From assembly GCA_950071955.1 (NCBI GenBank), contig CATMOC010000071.1, forward strand, positions 1 to 11,292: a stretch of 11,292 bases of DNA, written 5' to 3'. Shown here piece by piece: positions 1 through 6,800 of this stretch; the first letter of the stretch is position 1; each line of letters begins with the position of its first letter. The notes under the pieces are model-generated. The model worked only from the letters and a program-made list of their open reading frames with translations, was not told the origin of the DNA and did no database searches. This DNA comes from an uncultured Mesorhizobium sp. (GTDB lineage: Bacteria > Pseudomonadota > Alphaproteobacteria > Rhizobiales > Rhizobiaceae). The translations under genes were made by a program, and so were the position numbers.

Positions 1-171
1 TTTTCCCCCCGCGTCCTTGATGGCATCCGCCGCTTCACTCGAGATTTCGGGCTTGAGGTCGAGGACGCCCACCGCGGCGCCTTCACGCGCGAATGTTTCG
101 GAGATGGCGCGACCGATCCCGCGTCCTCCTCCCGTGACCAGTGCCACAAGACCTTCAAGCCGCCCCGACAT
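1..171 (-). CDS. Short-chain dehydrogenase/reductase (SDR), N-terminal part only; rest lies beyond the left edge
   Basis: The first 57 codons are visible and the reading frame runs off the window. Residues 13-20 read TGGGRGIG, the glycine-rich dinucleotide-binding motif of classical SDRs, after a short beta strand (LVALV). An Asp at residue 38, at the end of the second beta strand (GVLDLK), is the position that in classical SDRs usually favours NAD(H) over NADP(H). The ATG is preceded by GGAAAGGA about 7 bases upstream, which supports this start. The active-site Ser/Tyr/Lys lie outside the window, so the substrate cannot be told. The gene is divergent from the IclR regulator gene and shares its 405-base upstream region, so it may be under that regulator's control. 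A role in alcohol or hydroxyacyl-CoA oxidation in the neighbouring pathway is inference. Confidence 0.9.
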   Translation of the reverse strand, partial: MSGRLEGLVALVTGGGRGIGRAISETFAREGAAVGVLDLKPEISSEAADAIKDAGGK

Positions 172-576
172 GCGCGTCCTTTCCGGCATTCCTGCTCCAC
201 CCGGACGGCTCTGAAGCCACCGCCCACAATTTGCCTCGGCCTCGCTCGAAGCCGCGGGACCATCGCCGCGATCATCGCGCGCGGCGCGATTCATCGCTTT
301 CCCTTCCGCACCTCGTGCGAAAGATCCAAACCCGCGTCCTGACCGCCGTCCGACATCGATCGAAAGTCCCGGGAAGACCCGGCCGGCATGGCTCGGTTTT
401 CCCCCCAGAGCGGGCTTGCCCGCAGGCGCCCGTCTTCCGTTCCTCCCAGGACCGGAAGGTATCCGGCCTTGACGAAAGGCAGCTTGTCATGCGCAGTGCG
501 GTGAGGCCAGAAGCAATTCCTACGTAGCGAGCAGTTTCACATTCTTGAAAATGACGATCGCTGGGAGGAGCGTTCG
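172..576. other. Divergent intergenic region between SDR and iclR-family genes
   Basis: This 405-base stretch has no convincing coding sequence. Short ORFs in it are Arg/Pro/Ser-rich and match no family I recognise. It should carry the promoters for both divergent genes, but I cannot pick a convincing -35/-10 pair on either strand. Several short palindromes occur: TCCCGGGA (367-374), CCGGCCGG (379-386), a GCGGGC/GCCCGC inverted repeat with a 2-base centre (410-423), and CTACGTAG (520-527). The GC-rich ones are weak evidence because such sequences are common at this base composition. The two close to the regulator gene (CTACGTAG and a TTTCA-N6-TGAAA repeat) are the better operator candidates. 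Confidence 0.6.
535..550. promoter_or_regulatory. Candidate operator: inverted repeat TTTCA-N6-TGAAA
   Basis: Bases 535-550 read TTTCACATTCTTGAAA, a perfect 5-base inverted repeat with a 6-base spacer. It ends 26 bases before the start of the regulator gene. It is AT-rich within a GC-rich region. IclR-family proteins commonly bind short palindromes of this size near their own promoters, so autoregulation or control of the divergent SDR gene is plausible. An 8-base palindrome, CTACGTAG, lies just upstream at 520-527. That either one is the true site is inference. Confidence 0.3.
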
Positions 577-1356
577 ATGCAGAATTCTCAGGTCAAGTCC
601 GCGACGCGGGCCATCGAGATACTCGAGTACTTCAAACTGTTCAGGCAGCCGCGCGCGATGTCGGAGATAGCGATTGCTCTCGGATATCCGCAATCGAGCA
701 CGACCGTGCTCCTCAAGACTCTCGTCACGCTGGGCTACCTCAACTTCGACCGCAAGGAGAGGCTCTATTTTCCGACCCCAAAGGTGACTGCGCTGGGAGA
801 CTGGGTGCCGCGTGCGCTGTTCGGTACGGGGCGGGTGCTGGAAGCCTTGCGGGACGTGCACGCCGCGACGGGCGAAACCGCATCCATCAACACACGCAAT
901 GACGTCTATCTGCAATACGTCAAGATCATCCAGTCGGTGCATGCGCTGCGCTTCCACGTGGACGAAGGCACGCTGCGCCCGCTCACGCAGTCGGCGGTCG
1001 GCTGGCTTCTGCTCTCGACCCTCTCGGACGACAAGATCGACAACACGGTGCGCCGCGCCAATATTGCGACGCCCCGGGCAGCCGACCGCGTCAAGATTTC
1101 CGACATGATGGAGCGGGTGCGCGAGATCCGGCAGCAGGGCTACGCCTGGACCGAGAACATCCCGTTCCTCGGCGGCGGCACGGTCTGCGTGCTCCTGCCG
1201 ATCACGATCCAGAACCAGCCCGCCACGATCGGCGTCGGTGGCGCCGCCGAACGGGTCAGGCAGAACCGCGAACGCTACCTCGCGATCCTCCAACGCGCGG
1301 CCAAGTCGGTCGCGCCGAGCGACCCGTTCGACCAGCCCATCGACATCGAATTCTGA
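577..1356 (+). CDS. IclR-family transcriptional regulator
   Basis: The 259-residue protein has the usual length and two-domain layout of the IclR family. Residues about 7-70 form the N-terminal winged helix-turn-helix, beginning SATRAIEILEYF, with a recognition helix near PQSSTTVLLKTL (38-49) and a wing around DRKERLYFPTPK. Residues about 80-255 form the IclR effector-binding domain, including the segment GTLRPLTQSAVGWLLLS and a C-terminal GVGGAAERVRQNRERY stretch. GGGAGGAG (563-570) sits 6 bases before the ATG, and no alternative ATG lies just upstream in frame. The gene is the only one on the plus strand. It converges with livM and diverges from the SDR gene. IclR proteins often control catabolic operons in response to a pathway metabolite; that this one controls the minus-strand series is inference, because that series' main promoter is outside the window. 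Confidence 0.95.
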   Translation: MQNSQVKSATRAIEILEYFKLFRQPRAMSEIAIALGYPQSSTTVLLKTLVTLGYLNFDRKERLYFPTPKVTALGDWVPRALFGTGRVLEALRDVHAATGETASINTRNDVYLQYVKIIQSVHALRFHVDEGTLRPLTQSAVGWLLLSTLSDDKIDNTVRRANIATPRAADRVKISDMMERVREIRQQGYAWTENIPFLGGGTVCVLLPITIQNQPATIGVGGAAERVRQNRERYLAILQRAAKSVAPSDPFDQPIDIEF

Positions 1357-1359
1357 AGG

Positions 1360-1378
1360 AAAAAAGCCCCGGGGTTGC
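1360..1378 (-). terminator. Possible terminator of the minus-strand operon
   Basis: In the 51-base spacer between the convergent stop codons, the minus strand reads CAACCCCGGGGC followed by six T. The T-run after a GC-rich self-complementary core is typical of intrinsic terminators. The core is weak, however: CCCCGGGG leaves almost no loop. A better stem may pair the GGGG (1367-1370) with the CCCCC at 1389-1393. No matching T-run serves the plus-strand regulator gene. Confidence 0.35.
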
Positions 1379-1407
1379 ACGCGAGAATGGGGGAATCCCG
1401 TGGAGGC

Positions 1408-2382
1408 TCAGAGCGCCTGGACGGAATTTTCCGGCTTTGTGACCGCGGCTTCGGCCCTTCGGCCGCGCAGGTATCGCGTCAGCGCGTCGAATTCGCCGAC
1501 GAAACCGCGCCGGAAGAAGACGATCACCACGAGCAGGATAACGCCCTGGCTGATCAGTGCCCATTCGCCGAAACCCGCGAGATAGTCGTTGAGCATGATA
1601 ATGATGCCGGCCCCGAAGATCGGGCCTGTCAACGTGCCGAGGCCGCCGAGCAGCGTCATCAGGATGACCTCGGCCGAGATCGGCCAGGATGCGTCGGTGA
1701 GCGTGGCGAACTGATAGACCGTTGCCTTCATGCCACCGGCGATGCCGGCCATCGTGGCCGAAAGCACGAAGGCGAGCAGCTTGACGCGCTCGGGGTTGAA
1801 ACCGAGCGACTCGACGCGCGGCTGGTTGTCGCGGACGGCCTTCAGGACTTCGCCATACGGCGAATGGACGATGCGGTAGTAGACGAAGACGCAGACCAGC
1901 GTCACTGCCAGCACCACATAGTAGAAGACCGCATTGTCGGAGACGTCGAACAAGCCGAAGAGCGCATTGCGCGGAATCGCCTGCATTCCATCCTCGCCAC
2001 CCGTGAAGGACGACTGGAGGAAGATGAAGTAGACGAACTGCGAGAAGGCGAGCGTGATCATCGCGAACTGGATGCCCTGCCGGCGAATTGACAGCACTCC
2101 GATCAGGAGGCCGAGCAGGCCGCTGAAGATGCCGCCGCACAGGATCGCCAGTTCGAGCGACATTGGCGTCGTCTTGAGAAGGTGACCGGTGATGTAGGCG
2201 GCGCCGCCGAAGAACATCGCATGCCCGAAGCACAGCAGGCCCGAATAGCCGAGCAGCAGGTTGAACGAGCAGGCGAAGACGACGAAGCACATGATCGTCA
2301 TCAGCGTGACGGAGTAGAAATAGAAGGGCGCCACGAGGAGAATCGCGACCGCGACCACGGCGGCGAGGAGCGGAAGTCTCAT
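1408..2382 (-). CDS. livM: LivM-like permease subunit of a branched-chain amino acid-type ABC transporter
   Basis: A 324-residue, very hydrophobic inner-membrane protein of the BPD_transp_2 family, with the normal LivM core length. The first membrane segment spans about residues 5-20. Diagnostic features are the GYSGLLCFGHAMFFGGAAY segment (45-63), the periplasmic-side TGGEDGMQAIPR stretch (127-138), and the cytoplasmic coupling loop HSPYGEVLKAVRDNQPR to SLGFN (173-196), which contacts the ATPases. It pairs with LivH to form the translocation channel. The ATG overlaps the livH stop by one base (TGATG), and GGGAGG lies just upstream inside livH, so translation is probably coupled. It is the last gene of the series, followed by the possible terminator. 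The substrate cannot be read from the permease; the catabolic neighbours argue for an organic acid rather than leucine/isoleucine/valine. Confidence 0.93.
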   Translation of the reverse strand: MRLPLLAAVVAVAILLVAPFYFYSVTLMTIMCFVVFACSFNLLLGYSGLLCFGHAMFFGGAAYITGHLLKTTPMSLELAILCGGIFSGLLGLLIGVLSIRRQGIQFAMITLAFSQFVYFIFLQSSFTGGEDGMQAIPRNALFGLFDVSDNAVFYYVVLAVTLVCVFVYYRIVHSPYGEVLKAVRDNQPRVESLGFNPERVKLLAFVLSATMAGIAGGMKATVYQFATLTDASWPISAEVILMTLLGGLGTLTGPIFGAGIIIMLNDYLAGFGEWALISQGVILLVVIVFFRRGFVGEFDALTRYLRGRRAEAAVTKPENSVQAL

Positions 2383-3263
2383 CAGTTCGCCTCCCGCCCG
2401 CTGAAGATGCCTTGCGGGCGCAGATAGAGCGCAACCGTCATGAAGAGGAAGATAACCACGCTCGCGGCCTCCGGATAGAACACCTTGGTCAGGCCTTCCA
2501 CGATGCCGAGCATGTAGCCCGTGGCGACGGCTCCGATGATGGAGCCCATGCCGCCAATGACGACGACCGCGAAGACGACGATCATCAGGCTCGAACCCAT
2601 CGAGGGCGAGACCTGGTAGATCGGTGCCGCCAGGACGCCGCAGAGACCGGCGAGCCCCACGCCGAACCCGTAGGTCAGCGTCATCAGCTTGGGCACGTTG
2701 ATGCCGAAGGTCTGCACGATCTGCGGGTTCTCGTTGGCCGCGCGCAGGTAGGCGCCGAGCTTGGTATGGTCGATCAGCAGCCACGTGCCCACGCAGGTGA
2801 CGACCGAGAAGGCCACCACCCAGAGCCGGTAGTAGGGCATGAACATGAAGCCCAGATTGACGCCGCCGGGTATCGGGTTGTCGTAGGGCAGCCCGGTCGA
2901 ACCGTACTTGATGCGCACCAGCCCCTCCACGATAAGGGCGACGGCATAGGTAGCGAGCAGGCTGTAGAGATGGTCCAGTCCAGCGAGAGGCCGCAACAGC
3001 ACGCGCTCGAGAAAGATGCCGAACAGCGCGACGGCCAAGGGCGCAAGGACAAGCGATGGCCAATAGCCGATGCCCAGATAGTTCAACAGCAGCCAGGCGC
3101 AGAAGGCTCCCAGCATGTACTGCGCGCCGTGGGTGAAGTTGATGACGTGCATCATGCCGAAGATGATGACGAGCCCCATGGACAGCATGGCGTAGAAGGA
3201 GCCGTTGATCAGGCCGATCAGGATCTGTCCGAGCAGCAGTTGCGTGCTGATGCCATCGAACAT
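2382..3263 (-). CDS. livH: LivH-like permease subunit of a branched-chain amino acid-type ABC transporter
   Basis: A 293-residue polytopic membrane protein of typical LivH length. The N-terminal GLINGSFYAMLSMGLVIIFG (17-36) followed by VINFTHGAQYMLGAF (40-54) is the family hallmark. A cytoplasmic coupling loop, TKLGAYLRAANENPQIV to FGINV (167-189), resembles the EAA-like loop of HAAT permeases, and is followed by a Gly/Ala-rich helix. GGGAG about 9 bases before the ATG is the likely ribosome binding site. Only 3 bases separate it from the livF stop, and it overlaps livM by one base. With LivM it forms the membrane channel energised by LivG and LivF. Confidence 0.93.
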   Translation of the reverse strand: MFDGISTQLLLGQILIGLINGSFYAMLSMGLVIIFGMMHVINFTHGAQYMLGAFCAWLLLNYLGIGYWPSLVLAPLAVALFGIFLERVLLRPLAGLDHLYSLLATYAVALIVEGLVRIKYGSTGLPYDNPIPGGVNLGFMFMPYYRLWVVAFSVVTCVGTWLLIDHTKLGAYLRAANENPQIVQTFGINVPKLMTLTYGFGVGLAGLCGVLAAPIYQVSPSMGSSLMIVVFAVVVIGGMGSIIGAVATGYMLGIVEGLTKVFYPEAASVVIFLFMTVALYLRPQGIFSGREAN

Positions 3264-3266
3264 TGC

Positions 3267-4013
3267 TCACACTCCCAGATAGGATTTGACGCGGTTCATG
3301 TCCGCCGCCAGTTCGGCGTTGGTCATGCGGTCGACCACCTTGCCGTTCTCGACGACGACATGCCGGTCGGCGACGAGGCGGGCAAAGCGCAGGTTCTGTT
3401 CGACCAGAATGATGGTGAACCCCTTGGCCTTGAGCCTCTTGATGATACCGCCGATCTCCTTGACGACCACCGGCGCCAGGCCTTCGCTGGGCTCGTCGAG
3501 GAGAAGCAGCCGTGCACCGGTTCGCAGGATGCGCGCGATCGCCAGCATCTGTTGCTCGCCGCCCGAAAGCTTGGTGCCTTGGCTGGCCGACCGCGCCTTG
3601 AGATTGGGAAAGGTTTCGAAGATCTCCGCCTCGGTCATCCCGCCCGGCTTCAGCACGGGCGGCAGGAACAGGTTTTCCTTCACCGAGAGCGAGGAGAAGA
3701 TGGCGCGTTCTTCGGGGCAGTAGCCTATCCCGAGGCGCGCGATCTCGAACGGGCGCATTCCGACGAGGTCGCGTCCTTCGAAGCGGATCGCGCCGGTTCT
3801 CTTCTGCAGGAGCCCGACGATCGAGCGCAGCGTGGTCGTCTTGCCGGCACCATTGCGGCCGATCAGCGTCAGAAGCTCGCCCGGCCGCACGTCGAACGCC
3901 ATGCCATGCAGCACACGCGACTCGGCGTACCACGCGCTCAGGTCGTTCACCTCGAGAAGGGTCTCGCCATCCCTCGTCTCACCCGTCGCAAGCGATTGCG
4001 CGCCGCTATTCAT
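3267..4013 (-). CDS. livF: LivF-like ATP-binding subunit of a branched-chain amino acid-type ABC transporter
   Basis: A 248-residue ABC ATPase with all nucleotide-binding motifs: Walker A GRNGAGKT (52-59), signature LSGGEQQ (149-155) and Walker B LLLLDEP (169-175). The H-loop position reads LVEQN (203-207), with Gln in place of His; this is usual for LivF proteins, so it is not a defect. The frame is open further upstream to an ATG at 4091, but ATG 4013 is chosen: GGGAGG lies 5 bases before it, the protein then has the family length, and the extra 26 residues look non-conserved. This start overlaps the end of livG by 8 bases, consistent with coupled translation. It acts at the cytoplasmic face with LivG. 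Confidence 0.94.
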   Translation of the reverse strand: MNSGAQSLATGETRDGETLLEVNDLSAWYAESRVLHGMAFDVRPGELLTLIGRNGAGKTTTLRSIVGLLQKRTGAIRFEGRDLVGMRPFEIARLGIGYCPEERAIFSSLSVKENLFLPPVLKPGGMTEAEIFETFPNLKARSASQGTKLSGGEQQMLAIARILRTGARLLLLDEPSEGLAPVVVKEIGGIIKRLKAKGFTIILVEQNLRFARLVADRHVVVENGKVVDRMTNAELAADMNRVKSYLGV

Positions 4014-4809
4014 CGATGCCTCCCATGTAGGCCTCGACGACCCGCTGATCGTTGGAGACCTCCTGATAGGAGCCCTCCGCCAGCACCTCACCGTGCTGCA
4101 GCACTGTGATGCGGTCGCACAGCGTCGAGACGACGGAAAGATTGTGCTCGACGAGCAGCACGGTGCGGCCGACGGCCACCCGCTTGATGAGTTCGGTGAT
4201 CGGCTCGATGTCCTCGTGCCCCATGCCCGCCGTCGGCTCGTCGAGCAGCATGACGCGCGGCTCGAGCGCGAGCGTCGTGGCGATCTCCAGCGCCCGTTTC
4301 TTGCCGTAGGACAAGGCAGCGGCGGGGCTGTCGCGGTTGTCCTGGATGCCGACCTGCTCGAGCAATTCCTCGGCGCGCTGGTTGAGCGGCGCGACGGCCC
4401 GCAGCGATCGCCAGAACTGGTAGCCGGTCCCGAAGGAGGACTGCAGCGCTACGCGCACGTTCTCGAGCACCGTCAGATGCGGGAAGATCGCCGAGATCTG
4501 AAAGGAACGGACCAGGCCGCGCCGCGCGACGTCGGACGTGCGCATGCGCGAAATGTCCTCTCCGTCGAGCAGGATGCGTCCCCGCGTCGGCGTCAGCGTC
4601 TTCGTCAGAAGGTTGAAGCAGGTCGTCTTGCCGGCACCGTTCGGTCCGATCAGCGCATGGATGGATCCTCGCCGAACCGACAGATTCACGTCCTTCACTG
4701 CGGCAAAGCCGCCGAAGACCTTCGTCAGACCTTCGCCCACCAGCGCCTTGTCCGTGATGTCAGCGGCGGAATTCGCGCCGGGTGGCGCGACTGCTGCAAT
4801 GGTCGCCAT
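4006..4809 (-). CDS. livG: LivG-like ATP-binding subunit of a branched-chain amino acid-type ABC transporter
   Basis: A 267-residue ABC ATPase. Motifs in order are Walker A GPNGAGKT (55-62), the Q-loop Gln104 in RSFQISAIFPHLTVLEN, the signature LSYGKKRALEIA (166-177), Walker B VMLLDEP (186-192), and the H-loop histidine in LLVEHN (His222). The LSYG form of the signature and the EPTAGM segment are typical of LivG rather than LivF. The first 20 or so residues are Ala-rich and probably a disordered extension. GGGAGGAG lies just before the ATG. It begins 36 bases after the stop of acyl-CoA dehydrogenase 1, so the transporter and acyl-CoA genes look co-transcribed. That co-location is the main hint that the importer serves the catabolic pathway. 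Confidence 0.94.
   Translation of the reverse strand: MATIAAVAPPGANSAADITDKALVGEGLTKVFGGFAAVKDVNLSVRRGSIHALIGPNGAGKTTCFNLLTKTLTPTRGRILLDGEDISRMRTSDVARRGLVRSFQISAIFPHLTVLENVRVALQSSFGTGYQFWRSLRAVAPLNQRAEELLEQVGIQDNRDSPAAALSYGKKRALEIATTLALEPRVMLLDEPTAGMGHEDIEPITELIKRVAVGRTVLLVEHNLSVVSTLCDRITVLQHGEVLAEGSYQEVSNDQRVVEAYMGGIDE
4014..4024 (-). promoter_or_regulatory. Ribosome binding site deciding the livF start
   Basis: The minus strand reads GGGAGG, five spacer bases, then ATG at 4013, all inside the end of livG. It favours the 248-residue LivF over the version beginning 78 bases upstream. Confidence 0.75.
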
Positions 4810-4845
4810 CGTCTCCTCCCTCGCGCGCGCCAGTGGCGGCGCTCC

Positions 4846-6009
4846 TCAACCCGGCAGTTTCAGGACCGCCTTCGCAAGGATGTTCCTCTGTATCTCGTTC
4901 GATCCGCCGAAGATTGCAGGCGCGCGGGAATCCAGGAAAAGGTTCATCGCGTCGACCTTGCCGTTGCCGGCGTCTATGTCGTCGAAGTAGCGTGCATCCT
5001 CGTCCGCGAGGGTCAGCGTTTCCTCGGTGATGCGCTGGTAGAGTTCGGTCGTGAATATCTTCAGCATGGAGACGTCGGCACCGAGTTCGCCGCCCTCGCG
5101 CAGCACCTTCGCAAAGCGGTCGAAAGCCGAGCCGAGATCGTAGAGATCGAGCCTGTGCCGCGCATAGCGCGAGCGGAAGGCGGGATCCGAAAATGCTCCC
5201 TTGGCCTGGGCGAGTTTTTCCAGGCGCTCGATGGCGATCTCGGGACGGGTGGTCGCGCCGAGAAAGATCCTCTCGTGCCCGAGGACCGACTTCGCGACGT
5301 TCCAGCCCTGGTCGATCTCGCCGACGACGTTGCCGACCGGCACCCGCACGTCGTCGAAGAAGACTTCGCAGAAATCGGTCTCGCCGCGCAGGTTGGCGAT
5401 CGGGCGCACCGTCACGCCGGGCGTCGTCATGTCGATCAGAAGGACCGTGATGCCCTTCTGCCGAACCTTCTCGTCACGGCTCGTACGCACGAGCGCGAAG
5501 ATCCAGTTGGCGCAGTGGGCGAGCGTGGTCCAGATTTTCTGGCCGTTGACGACGAACTCGTCGCCGTCGCGCACCGCGGAAGTCCGCAGGCTGGCGAGGT
5601 CGGAACCCGAACCGGGCTCGGAATAGCCCTGGCACCACACGTGCTCCCCCGATAGGACGCGCGGCATGTAGTATGCCTTCTGTTCCTCAGTGCCGTGTTC
5701 AAGGAGAAGCGGCCCGACCAGACCAATTCCATGATCGGGAATGCGAGGGCAGCCGAGCCGCCCCCATTCCTCGACATAGATCATGTGCTTGGCAGGGGAG
5801 AGGCCCATGCCACCATGTTCCACCGGCCAGACCGGCGCCAGCCAGCCTTCCTCCGCCAGCGCGTGATACCACACCGCCACCTCGTCGAAGAGCGGCCGCT
5901 GCTTGCGCATGAAGCGCAGCTCGGCGGGGAGCCGCCCCTCGACCAGATCGCGGAAGGCGTCGCGAAAGGCCGCGTCCGACAGCGCGTTCCAGTCCTGGGC
6001 CGCGGCCAT
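4846..6009 (-). CDS. Acyl-CoA dehydrogenase 1 (FadE-type; likely catalytic subunit)
   Basis: This 387-residue FAD-dependent enzyme would introduce an alpha-beta double bond into an acyl-CoA. The middle domain carries the flavin/substrate signature QGYSEPGSGSDLASLRT (127-143) and NGQKIWTT (155-162). The C-terminus has FGGSNEIQRNILA (367-379). In MCAD-type enzymes the residue aligned with Gly368 is the catalytic Glu. Here a Glu at 246 (LGHERIFLG) aligns with the helix-G base of isovaleryl-CoA dehydrogenase, so catalysis probably uses Glu246. The same arrangement is known in catalytic subunits of heteromeric FadE enzymes such as mycobacterial ChsE4. The ATG overlaps the stop of the upstream hydratase gene by one base (TGATG). 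Bases further upstream in frame are hydratase-gene sequence in another frame, so the longer ORF start is rejected. Acyl-CoA substrate unknown. Confidence 0.93.
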   Translation of the reverse strand: MAAAQDWNALSDAAFRDAFRDLVEGRLPAELRFMRKQRPLFDEVAVWYHALAEEGWLAPVWPVEHGGMGLSPAKHMIYVEEWGRLGCPRIPDHGIGLVGPLLLEHGTEEQKAYYMPRVLSGEHVWCQGYSEPGSGSDLASLRTSAVRDGDEFVVNGQKIWTTLAHCANWIFALVRTSRDEKVRQKGITVLLIDMTTPGVTVRPIANLRGETDFCEVFFDDVRVPVGNVVGEIDQGWNVAKSVLGHERIFLGATTRPEIAIERLEKLAQAKGAFSDPAFRSRYARHRLDLYDLGSAFDRFAKVLREGGELGADVSMLKIFTTELYQRITEETLTLADEDARYFDDIDAGNGKVDAMNLFLDSRAPAIFGGSNEIQRNILAKAVLKLPG

Positions 6010-6785
6010 CACAGCGTGTCCTTGAAGACGGCCGGGCGCTTCTCGACGAAAGCCCGCATGGCTTCCTTGGAATCCTCGTGGCGCGTCATCTCGACCGTCA
6101 GATTCTGCTCGAAGCGGTAGCCGTCGCGCAGCGGCATGTGCTCCACGGTGTTGATGGCGCGCTTGGCGAGGCTGAGCGCCTTCGGGCTCTTCGCGGCGAT
6201 GATGCGGGCCATGGCCATGGCTTCGTCCATGAGCTTTTCGAGCGGTACGCAGGCCTCGATGATGCCGCGTCGGTAGAGTTCCTCGGCGGGCGCGCGGTAG
6301 CCGGTCAGGATCATGCGCCGGGCGAGCGACTTCGGAAACATCGTCATCGTGTGGCGCGCGCCGCCCATCAGACCGATGTCGATCTCGGGCAGCCCGAACA
6401 CCGCGTTGTCGGAAGCCAGGACGATATCGGCCGCATAGACGGGACCCAGGCCGGCGCCGAGCGCCGGACCGTTGACGGCAGCGATGACGGGCTTGCCGCA
6501 CTCCATAATGCAGTTCGAAACTTCGCGCGTGCGGCGCAGATGGCGATATGTCTCGCCCTTGATATCGCCCACCGCCTGCCGGTTCTTGATGTCGGCGCCG
6601 GCCGAGAAGATCTTCCCGCGGCCGGTGATGACGATGCAGCGCACCTCGGGCGTATCGTTGAGTTCGTCGAACACCTCGATCAGTTCGTCGGAAAAATCGC
6701 GCGAGTAGGCGTTGACCGGCGGATTGTCGAGCTGGACGACCGCGATGCGCTCCTCGACCGTTACCTTGATGAGCTTATTCTGCAC
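6009..6785 (-). CDS. Enoyl-CoA hydratase/isomerase-family protein (crotonase fold)
   Basis: A 258-residue crotonase-superfamily protein of normal length. The oxyanion-hole segments are present: FSAGADI (60-66) and NGPALGAGLGPVYAADI (105-121). Aligned by eye to rat mitochondrial enoyl-CoA hydratase, Glu134 (GLPEIDIG) matches catalytic Glu164, but the Glu144 position is Gly114. Single-Glu members occur in the superfamily, for example feruloyl-CoA hydratase/lyase, so the reaction may be hydration, isomerisation or another CoA-ester chemistry. The start is GTG, not ATG, with GGAGG five bases upstream, and it lies 15 bases after the stop of acyl-CoA dehydrogenase 2. It sits between the two dehydrogenase genes and overlaps the second by one base, implying a beta-oxidation-like step in the same pathway. 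Confidence 0.92.
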   Translation of the reverse strand: MQNKLIKVTVEERIAVVQLDNPPVNAYSRDFSDELIEVFDELNDTPEVRCIVITGRGKIFSAGADIKNRQAVGDIKGETYRHLRRTREVSNCIMECGKPVIAAVNGPALGAGLGPVYAADIVLASDNAVFGLPEIDIGLMGGARHTMTMFPKSLARRMILTGYRAPAEELYRRGIIEACVPLEKLMDEAMAMARIIAAKSPKALSLAKRAINTVEHMPLRDGYRFEQNLTVEMTRHEDSKEAMRAFVEKRPAVFKDTL

Positions 6786-6795
6786 GATTTCCTCC
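6786..6795 (-). promoter_or_regulatory. Ribosome binding site supporting a GTG start
   Basis: GGAGG followed by five bases (AAATC) precedes GTG at 6785, in the 15-base gap after the upstream stop codon. This fixes the hydratase-family gene's non-ATG start. Confidence 0.75.
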
Positions 6796-6800
6796 CCGCC

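Noticed and set aside
410..423. GCGGGC-TT-GCCCGC inverted repeat as a terminator
   Set aside because: It has only a 2-base loop and no T-run on either strand, and it sits between divergent genes where a terminator is not expected.
272..490. 72-codon minus-strand ORF in the divergent intergenic region
   Set aside because: Ser/Arg/Cys-rich with no domain and no clear ribosome binding site. It would occupy the expected promoter region.
469..500. TTGACG at 469-474 as a -35 box for the regulator gene
   Set aside because: No acceptable -10 hexamer lies 16-18 bases downstream; the bases there are GC-rich.
520..1380. 286-codon minus-strand ORF antisense to the regulator gene
   Set aside because: Rich in Arg, Asp and His with no recognisable domain. 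It lies fully opposite a clear IclR-family gene and is a high-GC shadow frame.
1256..2434. 392-codon minus-strand ORF in an alternative frame over livM, and the 841-codon ORF 1408-3933
   Set aside because: The first is Arg-rich shadow sequence. The second joins an out-of-frame reading of livF/livH to the true livM; only the part from 2382 down is LivM.
3421..3605. Gln in the LivF H-loop as an inactivating change
   Set aside because: LVEQN is the usual sequence in LivF proteins, so it is not an anomaly.
4014..4091. Upstream in-frame start for livF giving 26 extra residues
   Set aside because: The extension is livG-overlapping, Arg/Ser-rich and unlike the family. The ATG at 4013 has a strong ribosome binding site.
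2412..4109. 565-codon plus-strand ORF across livH/livF, and similar long plus-strand ORFs at 3832-5655, 6078-7742 and 8046-9320
   Set aside because: All are antisense to well-supported genes and have low-complexity Arg/His/Asp/Glu-rich composition typical of shadow frames in GC-rich DNA.
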